A stretch of 64,000 nucleotides of DNA from Sycobia sp. Sy_11 (GCA_018907035.1 JACCIC010000018.1:1567501-1631500), one strand, 5' to 3'. Positions 48,104 through 61,311 are shown, numbered from the stretch's first letter. The notes: a model not told the origin generated them from the letters alone. Program-made: numbers and translations.

Positions 48104-48490
48104 TATTAAATTAAAACATTTTCAGCACGAATCAATCCTAATCGATCTATATCGGTAGATGTGTAGTTCTCGATTATTATCAATTGAAATTCGGCTTAAT
48201 TTACTCGGGTTAACGCATTTTTTTTTATCATAGAAAGGTATTTAGAGTTGGAGTAAGTTTCACTAAATAATCACTCAGAAACTCCATGTTTCAGCACAAC
48301 GGTAGTTCTTTATCATTACAAATATTCATTCTAACAACTCCAGTTTCATTATGAATTGTCAGTAAAAAAGTTTCATAAGCCTCAAAACTTCACTGGGCTT
48401 ATTCTGAAGGCAATCGGAATTATCTCGCTAAATCTGGATCAAATCCGTTACCCATATCTGATAGCCTCCCCCCCACCCTTAACTATGAAT
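48104..48490. other. AT-rich DNA after MITE copy B
   Basis: Nothing recognisable. Confidence 0.6.
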
Positions 48491-49250
48491 CTCGGGTTAC
48501 AACGGACGCGGCGACTCTCCTTTTCCCTCTCTCTCTCTCTCTCCATCCCTCTGTCTCGCTGTCGCTAGAGACTTCCCGGTCGGCTCATCGATACACTGCC
48601 CCCGCGCCCTTAGCCCGGCAATATTACGCGCGCGAGGGAGGCCCGGGAGAGGTCCATCAGGGACTGGAAGGGAGGTGGAGGGTTCGGTGGAGGACAGATC
48701 TCGAGTTGAATTACGGCGGTGTACATAACGCGAGGCGAGGAGCCGGCGCGGAACGCGCGCGCGGGACGGAAAAGGGGGTGGCCGGGGGGTCGGGAGAGGC
48801 ATCGGCGAGGGAAGCCCGGGACGTATATAACCAATGGACGAGATCTAAATACACGCGCGGCGGTAACTCACGCGGCCCGAAGCCCCGAGCAAGCTGGACC
48901 TCTTATATACGTATACAAATACACGCGCGCGCGCACACACACACACGTACGTACGTACGTACGTACGTACATGCATGTATATACGAGATCCTCGACGCTG
49001 ATTAACGCGCCGCGAGCGGGGCCGAGCGTTTTCTCGGCCTGCCTGCGTTTGTTCGCGAGCCGGAGTTGAACTATCGATCGGAAAGCCGGAGAAAAGCCGG
49101 CCACGGCGCGCGCGAAGAGGCGCCGTCGGTTTCTCTTTTTCAGGGCGGCCCGCCGCGCGGCTGCTCTTCTTTTGGCGAGGCGGGGGGGGGGGGGCGTAAA
49201 AAATGTAAGTTTGGAAAGGCTGTACGCGCAGCCGGAGGAAAGTAAACGTT
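48491..49250. other. CpG-rich islet
   Basis: G-rich tracts (48772-48789, 49182-49194) and the compound array at 48920-48978. Frames pass through the array (HTHT, YVRTYVRT) and are rejected. Confidence 0.5.
48920..48978. repeat. Compound (CG)n-(CA)n-(ACGT)n array
   Basis: CG alternation, then CACA, then about 26 bases of self-complementary ACGT repeats (48945-48970), then ATGCATG. Confidence 0.95.
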
Positions 49251-50827
49251 GCGTTCGACTTGTACAAATTGCTAACTGTTGGAATTTGTTTTTTGTCTTT
49301 TGTTTTTAATAGCAAACATGACGTTTGAGTCATGTTCAGGCATCATTTTACATTTATTGTATGAAGTAAATTAAAAATAACGCAGAGAGAATCATTGTCG
49401 ATTACATCTTTTGCGGATAAACCTAGGACAGTAATAATATTGAAGTAGCTAATGGTAATCATCGATCATTTATTATGAAGTATCTGACGAAATAACTTCT
49501 CTGTAATAAACATGCTTTTAGAAGAAAAAGAATAATAGAAAAACTTTTCATTTATACATGGGTCAAAAAGAAAGAAAAAATCTATGATCCATCATTTATC
49601 TGTTTCTAATAACTTATTAGTAAATAAAGAATCCTCAAAATGATTAATCTTCCGCGTACGTTTTGCGCTATGATATATGTCGAGCCCATGGCTAATATTA
49701 CTGATATCGAATGTAGGAATCGTAAATGCACGATGATAAATCGCCTGACTGTAATATTTAAATGACAAGGGTATGATATTTGCTTGTGGGTAAACTTTTG
49801 GCCTTACTCCTATTCCCGAATTCTTGAATATACTATGGTACGTGTGATTCTATCCTGAATCTTTGGACAATTTTTAATCCATTGTTTCACTCTCGAAGAA
49901 TAATAATTCATGAATGATATTAAACACTTATTATACGACTGCTTTTTTCGAAATAAAGTCAATGCTATTATTTCTCGCTTTGGGAATTCGCGTATTTCCA
50001 GAAAATTGTTTGTATTCCAAAACCAAATAATTCCGTAAACTTGCTGAAAAGTTGGGAAAATGCAAAATCAAAGTTTACCCTTGCCCTCGTTGCAATTTTT
50101 TTTTTTACCTTTACCTTTGAAAAATCGGCCGTCGACTTCAAAGCGAGATTCAGAACTACGTTTAGAAAATACATGTACACGACACTTTGGCAGTTTAAAA
50201 TTCCACCGAGCATATTTCTGTCGGAGGCGAGGCGGAGTTTTCGGAATAAATTTCAATACATTTAAATTTAGAGTCTTCGAATTATCATAATTGGTCGTGA
50301 ATATAACTAGGCTGGAATGGCAAAAATTTTGAAATATGCCCGTGGCTATGGAGATACTGCTCATTTTTCCTCGCCACCTCTCCCCTCTTCCTCTCCGTTC
50401 ATCTTGTCTTGCTACCCCCCCCCCCACACCGATATCTTGTTTCGAACGTTAATTACGATGTCGAATAAAGTTTTATGCATTTAAAGAAACAAGAAAATCT
50501 ATTGTTTGATTATTTCATCAAAAAAAAGAAAAAATAAAAAAACGATGACGCGGACAAAGGCAAAGTTTTGTAGCAGTGAATAAGTAGTAAGTAATAATGA
50601 AAAATGACTTCTCTGTTTATCTATATACTCAATTATTCATACGACCAATGAGAAATGTAAAAGGAAATGAAATTTACATTTGAATTTTCTACTCCATTCA
50701 TTAACGTAAACATCATTATTTAAGTCTGAAATATACGCAGCCAAGTGAAAGTTAAACAGAAAGAAACAATCATCGCGTTTCTAATAAATACAAGAAGAGA
50801 AAAAACTTATCTTTGCTTTCGGTCGAC

Positions 50828-50828
<1 letters not shown>
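49251..50828. other. AT-rich stretch
   Basis: An 85-codon minus frame without a start (49592-49849) shows no recognised motif. C run at 50417-50426. No gene supported. Confidence 0.55.

Positions 50829-50912
<84 letters not shown>
50829..50912. repeat. Compound (TA)n-(GA)n microsatellite
   Basis: 62 bases of TA (50829-50890), the longest TA run in the window, then 22 bases of GA. Confidence 0.95.
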
Positions 50913-50913
<1 letters not shown>

Positions 50914-51213
50914 TTATCAAAAAAAAAAGAAAAATCTAAATCCTTATATTAATAAACAAATGCAATTTCTATATCCCGAGCGGCTTTCAGTCCTTATCGT
51001 TTTACCGTTATACAGCTTATGGAACTGGCTAGCGAGGCGGTCGCGCTATATATATGTATAATAGGGAGAACGGGGCGAAAGCGCGACCTCGAGGTCCGAG
51101 TCATCGATTGTTTATGCGCGGCTTGCCCTTATCTTAACCTAGATTGCCGGCAATAATTCGCCACCCCCCCCCTCCAAACATGCCGCAGCCCTCGGGCCGT
51201 TCGGAGGAAATGG

Positions 51214-51246
<33 letters not shown>

Positions 51247-51286
51247 TGCGTGTGTGCGCGCGCGCGCGCGCGCGTGTGTGTGTGTC
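51214..51286. repeat. Compound (CT)n-(GT)n-(CG)n-(GT)n array
   Basis: Four motifs in succession; the GT-CG-GT part is about 57 bases of purine-pyrimidine alternation. Confidence 0.95.
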
Positions 51287-51402
51287 TATATGTTCACAGC
51301 GATGCCCAACGCAAAAATGACCTTGTTGATGAAAAATGACCCAACAAAAATGACGTGTTGCTAACGATGAGAAGGAAAAGTGATGCTTGGATTTTATAGA
51401 GT

Positions 51403-51404
<2 letters not shown>

Positions 51405-51460
<56 letters not shown>
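51405..51460. repeat. (TA)n microsatellite
   Basis: 56 bases. Confidence 0.95.
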
Positions 51461-51468
<8 letters not shown>

Positions 51469-52998
51469 TAAATGAGCGTTTAAAGAAAGAACGTTAAGTT
51501 AGGTGAATTTTAAGGGATGCGCAGTTGTTCATTATGACCACTTGCTATACATTCATTCTATAGTTATATTTGCGAATTTATTTTGCTATATGGATTTTCA
51601 ATCTACAATGCTTACTAAGAGATAATCAATAATTTTTGTCATAGATTCTTTAAAAGTAGATATAAATGCTTATTTGGATTTGTCAATTTTTCAAGATTAT
51701 ATCGACGTCTCCACATTCCATATTGTTGCGTTGAAAACTAAATAATTTGGTACGTTCACGTAGAATACCGGAAAAATTTATAAAATTTGCGTTGTAAAGT
51801 GACAAAATCGATTTGTTCCAACAGAAAAATTTAAAACTAATGCACACACCTCTACCTGATCATGTGAAATTCGAACGATGAAAGAATGGATTTTAACTCA
51901 TTTGTATAAGACTAAAAAATTCAAATTACTGCTAATCTACCGCATTAATTAATCTTCTATTATCAAATACGTTACTTGTTGAGGAGAACTGGATTGTACG
52001 ATAGTTTTAGTTGGCGGCATCGATACGCCGAATTGAATTAGAAGAGAATTAGCCTAATTTATCAGTTTTGACTTCATAGAACGAAAACTACGCTGCCTCG
52101 TTCCAGATTGACGAATGTAAATTGATAAAAGTGAGATGGGCATTCCAGTTTTTAAAGAGTATCCAAAGCCAAGAGAAAATCCGGCGTCTATAACGCGATT
52201 ATGCGAATTAGATCTTCTCGGGTCAGGTTTAAACTGGCGGTTAATCAACCGCTAAATTTCCATAGAAATTGCCTAGGTTGATCTCGTTTTATCGAGCACA
52301 ACCTTGTTCCCCAGCGCGAAAAATCAATCCAATTAATTTCCAATTAAAGCGCGAAATTTATAGCTCCATTAATTTATACCTTAAGAAGATACATTCAATT
52401 TTATATTAACACCGGCCGCAATAAAGGGAAAAATCGAGGAAAAACGGGACCAGATGGGAATGAAATTTAATCCCAGCTGTACGGTCAAAATGTGCAATAA
52501 CGAAATAAAACTTCGTCTTTCTGCAACGCTCGATAAATAGAGCATAATGCACGAAATTTTCAAAGACGCGAACAAAGAGCCGACCCGATACTTTCTTCGC
52601 TTTTTTTTCATTGCGGAACCAACGGGACGCATCGCTTCCAATGCAGAGCCGTATCCAATTCTCGTTGCACTTCGACATCCACCGAGAACGATGCACGCGT
52701 CCATGTGTGACAATTTGCCCGTCGCGCTCGAGACGTTCTCTCCCCCCCCCCCTCCGCAATTATATCATTGCCGCGCGCCGGCTTAATTTGGTAAAAGGCG
52801 CCGGCCAAGAGCGGGTCGGGCGCAAGTTCACACGAAACGACGACGCGCGTCGCCGAGCGGGCGAGTGCGTCATTTGGTTATTTCTGCCGCGAGGCTCCTC
52901 CTATATACCGCGTACTACTGTACGGCATCTCTGAATTATGGCTTTATTGTCGAGTCGCACGGGGCGTTTCTGTATGCACATATATATATATTTATTTA

Positions 52999-53000
<2 letters not shown>
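51461..53000. other. AT-rich then CpG-richer DNA
   Basis: 51470-52400 is AT-rich; 52600-52930 is CpG-rich. Around 52270-52390 are closely spaced TAATT/ATTAA words (homeodomain-type sites are possible). No coding support. Confidence 0.5.
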
Positions 53001-53076
<76 letters not shown>

Positions 53077-53092
53077 TGTGGGTGTGCGCGCA
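53001..53092. repeat. (TG)n microsatellite
   Basis: 72 bases of perfect TG, then interrupted by GGG; the longest TG run in the window. Cys-Val or His-Thr peptides across it are artefacts. Confidence 0.95.
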
Positions 53093-53151
53093 CAAACGAG
53101 CCACCCACGCCGAATTCAAATTAAACGCCGAGTCAAGCCGTAGCGTTAGAA

Positions 53152-53198
53152 CGATGACGATGACGATGACGTTGACGACGACGATGCACGACGACGAC
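53152..53198. repeat. Interrupted (GAC/GAT)n triplet repeat
   Basis: ACGATGACGATGACGATGAC and related units. Confidence 0.85.
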
Positions 53199-54669
53199 AT
53201 TCGCGCGCTGGTTCCTCCTCGTAAATGTAAAGCCGCGATACGCCCGACGACCCAGTGACTTTCTTGCACCGGTGACATCAAGACCAAGTTGTGGTTGAAA
53301 TTAAAAGGATCACTGCCAGAGACGGTATAAATCATCCTCCCGCCCCCTATCCACGTGACGTTAACTTCTCGGCGCGAGCTCGTACTTTTCCTCGGTCCGG
53401 GTCGCGAATACGCGTACAGGCGCGTGTCTCTCAAGAGTATATATATATATACGAAGAGGCTCGCGAGCCTTCGTACGCGGCGTGATGCGTGCGCTGAGGG
53501 GCGGGTGGATAGGTTTAAGCGCGGAGGCATTGGCACGCGCGAGAACGATCGAACATTGGTGGAACTCTCTTTAGGATTAATTTATCATCGAACCACGAAG
53601 ACGGATGAACAGAAGTGGGAAACGACGCTTCAACGCGCAGGCTTCCTTTTCAATACGAACCAGGTCACGTACATTAGATGTCGACGGTGTTCAATGATCT
53701 GGCGGTTGACATCGGTTTCTCGCACGTGGATGGAATTGGAAGCTGGGAAAAGCGGCCGGACGTACTGATATTTTCATAGACTGTTTTTCGAATTATCACG
53801 ATGATCATTGCGTCGTTACTTATCGCTCATCGAATTCCCGACTTCCCCGATAGGAAGCACTTTTCATTCATTCCAAACGTAAATTACGTCGGCTTCGTCT
53901 CAAAGTGCTTCGATCTTTGCTTCATACCGATACGTCTAGGAATGGATGAACTGCGGCTCGCGCGATGCCTACAACGGGTGCGATCTAACGCGAAACGCAC
54001 AGAATTTCCGTAATTTGTCAGTTACAATTATCGAGCTTGTTCGCAGTGTATTTTGAAAAATTTTCTTCGAATTTCTCAGGATAAAGCAATTATCGCATTG
54101 CGATTATTTAATAAATCGATAAATTAGCTGATCGACGAGGAAAGCTTCTTTTCCTTGCGAATACTGTTGGAATATGCGTATAATTTTGTATGCTTCTTTA
54201 GAAGAGCACTGTGCGAGTTAAACGGAGAGCGCGCGCGCGCGACGTGCTAGAGAGGGGGGCAGTGTTTCCAGAGGAGATAGTTTTTTGGTTTTCGAGCTGT
54301 ACTGTGCGAATATCAGAAAATGTGGAGACTATATAATATTATATTGAATGTAATTAATCAGTAAAAGTAATGGATTCCAAATGGATTGGCAATATAATAT
54401 AATTATTTATTAAACCAACAACTTTTCTAACAAATACATGAAAAGCACGCGATCTATCGAACTTCGTCGCAAAAGACGGCAACGTTGCGGGAAAATTAGC
54501 TCGCTCTATTCCGGCGACTTGCGAATAATTAAGAACGCGTCATCGACGAAGAATTCCCGACGGTGATCGCGACGAGGTGGAAGTAGGAGCGAGAGAAACC
54601 GAGAAAGAGACGGACAGAGGAAGAAAAGTGCAACTGTTAAGCCACTGTTACGACGACGATATAAACGAC

Positions 54670-54700
54670 CCTCCTCCTCCTCCTCCTCCTCCTCTCCTCC
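54670..54700. repeat. (CCT)n triplet repeat
   Basis: About ten units, with one slip. Confidence 0.9.
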
Positions 54701-54950
54701 TTCGCCTGCACCAACAGCCGCTCGCCGGACGGCTTGTCGCGATTCGAACGGGTCCCCGTGCAAGTCCAGGGCCGCCGCCAAGAGATAAAGACGCACTTTC
54801 ATCGCCGCGTGCATAGATGCACGAGGCCGCGGCAACAGCGTCCCCCTTTGTGCGCGCCGCCCGCCTACGATTTCTACGCGCGAGCGTCGAGGTGAGGAGG
54901 GGGTTTGGAGAAGAGCAGCGCAGCGAGTGAAGGATGGTGGGAAGGAGAGG

Positions 54951-54954
<4 letters not shown>

Positions 54955-54983
<29 letters not shown>
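54955..54983. repeat. (GA)n microsatellite
   Basis: 29 bases. Confidence 0.95.
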
Positions 54984-54985
<2 letters not shown>

Positions 54986-55953
54986 CGGGTCGTTAAATTA
55001 AATCGTTACAGCCATTGTTTACAGAAATATAGAAAAATCGAGGTGGAAGTCGCGATAAGTGAGTCTCCAGGCTAGTCCAGGCGCAGTCGTACGTCGATAA
55101 TGCGATACAGTCTCGATGACTGCTCGAAACTAAATCACGCTTGCGTCTAAAAAGCTACGCGAGCCTGAATAACTTCGGAACGCGCTCAATGAGATAGGTT
55201 GCGGAGTCATCAAAGTCAAGAAGATTTAATCTCTTTTCCGTTTCATTTAGACGCAGTTTATTGTTTTATTTATTTACTTTTTCTTTATAATCAGTATAGG
55301 TCTGTTGCAGTACAGTGCGATTAGTATCTTCACGATTAGAGGAATATCTGTATACTTATGTGAGGTTTTTCGAATTAATTGGATCGATAAATTTGAATAA
55401 TTTTTCAGTCATTTAGTATGGACGTGTCCAGTTGGAGTTTAATCTATCTTTTTGTTTTGCACAGTAATTTAGCGCATTTTAATAGTATTCGCTCAAATTT
55501 TATTGGAATTTTCATTGATACATTCTTGTATATTACTTTTGATTAATATATATATATATAGATGCATTAATTTATAAACTTCTATTCTTGCCGGCTTCTT
55601 TAATAATATCTGTAGTATCTGATTCTTTTGCCGTTGAAATTTTTGCTGCTGGCTTATGTCTGTCACATTTCATTTTATATTTTTTGCTCTTTTTCTTGTT
55701 TTTTAGTATAAATTTTCTTCGTGAAGTTAATTTTGGAAGTTCGTATTTTTAGAGTACATATATAAAATTATTGACTAGACAGAAGATTATTTTGATTATC
55801 ATCGGTACCTTTAGGAGAGATCCGATTAAATATTTTTTTCCTTTCGTATGCGAGCAGTTTTAATTTAATTAATCGGTTTCATTATTTGGTGTAGATTGCA
55901 TTTCTTATCCAAAATTCTCTATATATCGATGACATTTTCCAATTTTCCTCATC

Positions 55954-56005
<52 letters not shown>

Positions 56006-56040
56006 GTAAATCACTCAATTTAACGGAGTTGTCTAATTAA
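54984..56040. other. AT-rich DNA
   Basis: Only the TA array at 55957-56003 stands out. Confidence 0.6.
55957..56003. repeat. (TA)n microsatellite
   Basis: 47 bases. Confidence 0.95.
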
Positions 56041-57960
56041 TTAAAATTGCGAAGAAGACCCATTCGCGTCCGCTCGCGAAGACGATGGCCGCGACGGATA
56101 AACGCGTCTGAATTTTTGCCAAAACACTTAATCACTCAGCAGCAGAAGCGCGGCAGTAAAGCATTCCGCAATCCGACGTCGCGTTGCGTGAATTGGGTGA
56201 GTTCGCCACCTTCCCTGCCCCCCTCCCCCCAGGCCACCTTGAAGAAAGAACGCGTGGCGGCCCGACGAACGAGAAACAGTCACCTCACCGCGCGGCCAGT
56301 ACTCGCGAAAACTGCGCTTAAATGACGATTCTATTCCGACACAGACGCGCGCGCGCGCGCGCACACGGAAAAGGACCTCTAACAATTGGGGCGAAAAGAG
56401 CCGCGGAGGGAAAGCCCCACAAAGGACGCCATAATCAGCGATATCGTATAGGGTGGGGAATATCCGTATACTTACGCGTGTGTATAAGCCACTGGGGGTT
56501 CTCGGACGCGGAGATGAAGCTGTCTCGCCCACCTCGCCCCCCGCCCTTCTGCCCCTTTGTTGTGCGCGGGTAAAATTCATTAGCGGCTCTGGGCAGCTCG
56601 GACGGAATTGAAGCTTGCGAAACGGGGAGGGGAGAGAGCGGGCCGTGGCGCCTTGGAATAGAGCAAAGGGCACGGTAGATCGTGGCCATAGCGGGGGTTG
56701 GGGGAGGAGGGCAGCTTCGGTGCCCGGTTTCTCGGCGGAGTTGCCGCGAGTCGTAAAAAGAGCGGGCGCAATTATTGGGCGGGAGCGCGCTCGCCTTCTC
56801 TCGCACCGGGTCTTCTGTATATACATACAGACGAAGCGGTGATATTGCACTTTACAGAACTTCTTGCTGGAGAGCCGTGCAAAGGAGATAGAAACCAACG
56901 TTTTCAGAATACGAACATTTAGCGTTTCAATAAAAAGAAGAACTGACATGCTTTTTACTGATCGTGTGACGAAAATATATATCGAAATCTCATGCTATAG
57001 TCTCACCATTCTGTAAATGCAGCATCCTATGCGAACTGTGCCCTCCTATCAGGTGTATTCATATTTCCGTTATATCTATATATATACGTAACAGAATAAC
57101 AGAATGATAACACGCTTTTCATACGTGCCTGTAAAATAAGCTGACTACTCGAGTTAAGAGTATCGTATAGTCCCCCTCCCTCCCTAATATACACCCCTCC
57201 CCACAAAAATATCCCGACCCGCGACGCCGCGGCGCGACCGTGTCCCCGGACATTCGGCTGCATCGTGGATGATTTGCGGCTAGCGGAAGAAGGGGGTGAC
57301 GGGGGCCGGGGACGGACGCGTCACTCTCCTCTGGCGCGCGCTACGCCTTGGCGATGCTTCAGACGTGCTCTCAATGTTTTTTTTTGTTTCATTTTTATTT
57401 TTCTCGCGTCGCGATATTGAAGCGGCCTCCTCTATGTGAAAAATCACCGCGAGGAGGCAGAGCGGGTGTTTAGGGGCGGGGCGAGGGGGGTCCAGAATTT
57501 TTGAACAGTCTGAATTTCGGGTGAGGGAGCGCGCGATAGCCGAACGGACGCCACTCGACTCGGGCGTTAATCGCGGCCGCGCGAAGAGGGCTGCCCGGGA
57601 TAAAGTCTGCGGACTCCGCGAGACATTGAGATTAATGGGCCGCGCCGCCGCCGGGCCGGCTCCCCGGCCGACACGTCTCTTCCGAGGCAGTAAAGCTTTC
57701 AATTTGCACTTGACGCGGCATGCGTCTATTATTGTATTAGCGGGGCTGGCATTGAGACGGACATGCGGCGGACTGACGCGAAATGCATAAATTTCCGAGG
57801 AAAACGCGTCGGGGGGGGATTGGAGAATTGACTTATACCGTAGACTTTTTTTACAATCGAATATACGTCGCGTTTAGTGGGAGGGGGGCACAGCTTAAGA
57901 GCATAATAGAATTATTCGGAGTCCAAGGATGCAAATTCGACAGTCGGAACGACGAAGAAT
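56041..57960. other. CpG-rich islet pair
   Basis: CpG-rich at 56045-56800 and 57180-57850, with average DNA between. A 273-codon minus frame (56128-56949) has no domain, is Arg/Pro/Ser-rich and overlaps several open frames. CG alternation at 56346-56362. Confidence 0.5.
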
Positions 57961-58434
57961 CGCGATAATACGATTATGTAACTGAAAATTGGTAAAAAAA
58001 AAGCTGTTAAAAAATCGCGCGACAAGAGTAAATTATAAAGGAAGAAAATTACTTGGAGAACTGCGTACATATCATGTTTCCTGAATAATAAATCTTATAT
58101 CAAAATTAACCAAATAATTAAACGATATATCGCTTGTGATGTAGATTCAATTAATATATGCCATATATGTAGTGATCGAAAATAAAGATTAATGCGATAT
58201 TAAGAACGGTTTTTTTATATTTTCAATTCTTGCAATGATGTATTTTTAAATTATGAAATCTGATTTACTCTCGTTACGTATAAAAAAAATATGCTTGCAA
58301 ATTATTTCCATTATTTGAAAAGGAATCCGTGTAATCCGAATAGGATGCCAAAATATTTCAACGTTAAATCTGTGATTCTGGATAATTAATTGAATTAACA
58401 TTGCGCGGTCGACTGCGCGCGTTCGCCGAAGCTC
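57961..58434. other. AT-rich gap between islets
   Basis: Nothing recognisable. Confidence 0.6.
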
Positions 58435-58923
58435 TTATTTCTTATTTATCGCGCCATAAAGTATCCTAACGAATCTCCCGTGATCGAGCGATTGAACTCG
58501 AAGCGATTCGTGCGCGATGCGAGCATTCCAAGCATCCGTCGAAACAAGTCGGCTCGATCCGCGAGCAACGCTTAAATATTTTCCCCATCTGCCGTATACA
58601 CGTCCGATATCCGATGTCTCTGTCCACTCGTAAACTGGCTCGTTCGTCAAAGTCTCGAATTTCACCGACGCTCGGTCGATAAATTTCACTCGGCCCGCGT
58701 GCTCATTGGTCGCGAATTCCTCGGTGCCTCGAGGACGCGCCGATGAACCAGCCCCGCCCGGGCGTGGAGCGCGGGATAAAGATCTCGGAGCCGGCGCCCG
58801 ACCAGCGAGACTTCTTTCTCCGCGCGACCGCCTCGTCCGACCGACGACTGTACGCGGACGCACGCGCGCGCATAACGACACGCGGGCATGTGCGCTTGGA
58901 TCCACCCCTCCCCTCTCCCCCAA
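58435..58923 (-). CDS. Unrecognised open frame (162 codons) at the edge of a CpG-rich islet
   Basis: The first 70 residues come from CpG-rich sequence and are Arg/Ala/Gly-rich, as expected for a meaningless frame there. The last 90 residues come from ordinary composition and read more like protein (KFIDRASVKFETLTNEPVYE, then WGKYLSVARG). No domain, signal or homologue recognised. Overlapping frames in the same islet (58686-58982, 58703-59023, 58706-59038) are equally open, which weakens the case. Confidence 0.15.
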   Translation of the reverse strand: MGERGGVDPSAHARVSLCARVRPRTVVGRTRRSRGERSLAGRAPAPRSLSRAPRPGGAGSSARPRGTEEFATNEHAGRVKFIDRASVKFETLTNEPVYEWTETSDIGRVYGRWGKYLSVARGSSRLVSTDAWNARIAHESLRVQSLDHGRFVRILYGAINKK

Positions 58924-59550
58924 CCCCCAAGTAAATAAAGCCCGGCTGCTCGTGAAAACCAGCAGCCGCGAGCGTCAACCACCCCCGCCTGCGCAGCAGC
59001 GCGTGCCGAGTGTAATTAGCCAAATGGCCGCTTATTAATTTCTTTCTCTCGCCGTGGCGTGCATTACCGGTCCCCGCCAGGGCCTTTCCCTTGCCCAGCC
59101 GCGCGTTTAACGAGGCGGCTCAGCGCGCCCGACCTCCCTCTGCCGCCGCCGACGGGTAATTACATCTATTTTAATTACCAACGCTTCTCGGGCGCGCTCG
59201 GCCACCGTGAACAGACCGAGTGCCCCGCGCGCGTCGGCTTTAACATCGCCTCGACCGCTCTGGTGTTTATGCGCGCGAGACGTCGGCGGCTCTCCCCCTT
59301 TCTCTCTCTCTCCCTCTCTCTCTCTCACTAGGCAAACACACCCGTCGACCGGAGGAACGATTCAGCTCGCGATTACTTTACTGCTTTGCTCTTCCCGTTC
59401 TAACTGCATTATGTGCATCTGCGTGGTTGACCGAGCCCCCCCCCCCCACCTTACGCCCGCACTCTGTCCCACGTCTTCCGTAAAGCATTGCGGAGGGGGG
59501 GGGGGCGACGGTGCGACGCCGATTGTGCTCGCTGTAAAAAATTCGTAATA
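58924..59550. other. CpG-rich islet with homeodomain- and YY1-like words
   Basis: Near 59010-59040 GTAATTAGCC is followed by AAATGGCCGC and TTATTAATTT, words like homeodomain and YY1/Pho sites. C and G runs at 59438-59448 and 59495-59505, and a CT tract at 59300-59326. No coding support. Confidence 0.4.
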
Positions 59551-61311
59551 ATTTCGTGGAATAACCGAGATTATAGTGACTAATGGCGCGTTATTTAGTT
59601 AATTTCTTCTAATTTTCTCTGTGTAAGTAGAGTGGATGGTTATGTACGGCTATTTCTTACTCTCTTCGTTCTTAGGAAAATATTTTAACGAGGAGGTATT
59701 AAATCTGTGGCTCGTTCTTATTAGTCAGTACTTTCATTTTGTATTCTTAAGTGAACGAATTTTTAACATTATTTATACCGTAATTGATTTGAATTTTGAA
59801 ATTAAACAAATTTTACGTCATTTATAGAAAATACGTACTTTGTACATATTTTCCTTGATGTTTGTGTCTATAGTATTAAAAATATATACTTGATACAGGT
59901 AACTCGAAAGCTCAATTTGAGCACATACATGTGACGTCAAGAAATGGGAACAAGTATACAATTAACTGCATACGAGTAGGAACAAGCATAGAATGAATAA
60001 TCGCAAATTGGGACACAGAAATACGACAGCTTGAGAGTATAAATTAATCGAGATAAATATTTTTTTTCACATAATAAAATTATTGCCTACTTTATTGCCC
60101 CCGTTTATTAACACAAACTCCATGGATTAAAAATTGTAAAATCCATTAAACAGGATAATAAATTTATACTCTTATTTAAATAAAAATATTTATTCCGCGG
60201 CACATTCATCAAGATACCTACCATATGTGTTTGTTAAATTGTACCTAATGAAGATCAATATACAATGGAATCTTGTCACAGTAATTCCAAATTTTTTTAG
60301 AATTCATTCCGGCCGCCCAATTCTTTGATGTAATCCGTTTATTTATTTTTTTCTGTTATATTGATCCTTTTTCCGAATAAATCGTTAATTAAAGAAACCG
60401 CACGAGCGAGACGGGGCTTCCCGAAATTCTCTACAAAAACTACAAAAACGGAAAACAAACAAATACTTCAGTTTTTTTTTTTGCTGTCGTTCCTCTATCG
60501 AATTGAACAATGCAATTAATCGCGGCTTAATAGGATTTTGAAATTTTAGTAACAACGTTACGTATGAAAGGAGAAACTTTTGGGCTGGGTTAAATCAAGC
60601 ATATTCAAAGCGACTCTTTGCGCCGAGCAAAAGTTTCGAACTTCCCTTTGAAAAACTTTATTATTCACTTACGAAACTTTTATAATTTGTGTGGTATACG
60701 TGTGTAATTGATTGTATTCTATTTATATTATCCTGTTGGATTAAAAATTAAATTTAATATAAATAATTGAAAATTTGTTTTTTTTTTCTATTCTATGATT
60801 CAATTGCAAATAATTGCGGTGATATTTCATATCATCATGCCCCAATTTTCCCCTAGATTATTCAGATTTGAATAGATTGAAAAATCTAGAATTAATTCAA
60901 AATAATGTGCTTGAAAGATTTATAGAAGACCGATATTCATTACGTATGTATTCCCGTATTGAAGAATATTTTATTTACTTGTTACAAAAAGAATGAAATA
61001 AATAAAATTAATTGCAATTGAATGATATCCTATTACAATTTCGATTATATAAATTTTGTTAAATGAGAAGCATCGTTTATCTGTGCTATATAATGAATAC
61101 GTGCATACTGTTATTAATAAAAACGATAATAAATTTTACGTTTCTTTATTGTACAACATTTATGAAATGATATAATACTTGTTAGGTATTATTATGAATA
61201 AATAAAAGTACATTCAAATTTCCAAATTTTTATCTTGAATATGAGATTTAGATAGAAGCGCCATTTTGCAAAATCATTAGATTTAGTGAGATAGTATTCA
61301 TTGGTACTCTA
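59551..61311. other. Long AT-rich stretch
   Basis: No arrays, no recognised transposon and no frame of interest. Confidence 0.6.

Larger units (their letters stand above)
53093..54954. other. Mixed DNA with triplet repeats
   Basis: GAC triplets (53152-53198) and CCT triplets (54670-54700). The 137-codon plus frame at 53355-53768 crosses a TA run; its last 90 codons have no recognised motif. Low support for any gene. Confidence 0.5.

Noticed and set aside
49592..49849. 85-codon minus frame without a start codon in AT-rich DNA
   Set aside because: It looked protein-like, but several frames this long are expected by chance over six frames in 64 kb, and no motif was recognised.
52901..53536. 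211-codon minus-strand frame
   Set aside because: The HTHTHT run from the TG array accounts for much of it; no domain on either side.
53355..53768. 137-codon plus-strand frame with a protein-like second half
   Set aside because: Crosses a TA run, no recognised motif, and the length is compatible with chance at this composition.
56128..56949. 273-codon minus-strand frame
   Set aside because: It spans CpG-rich and AT-rich parts with no domain or splice logic, and five other frames are open in the same place.
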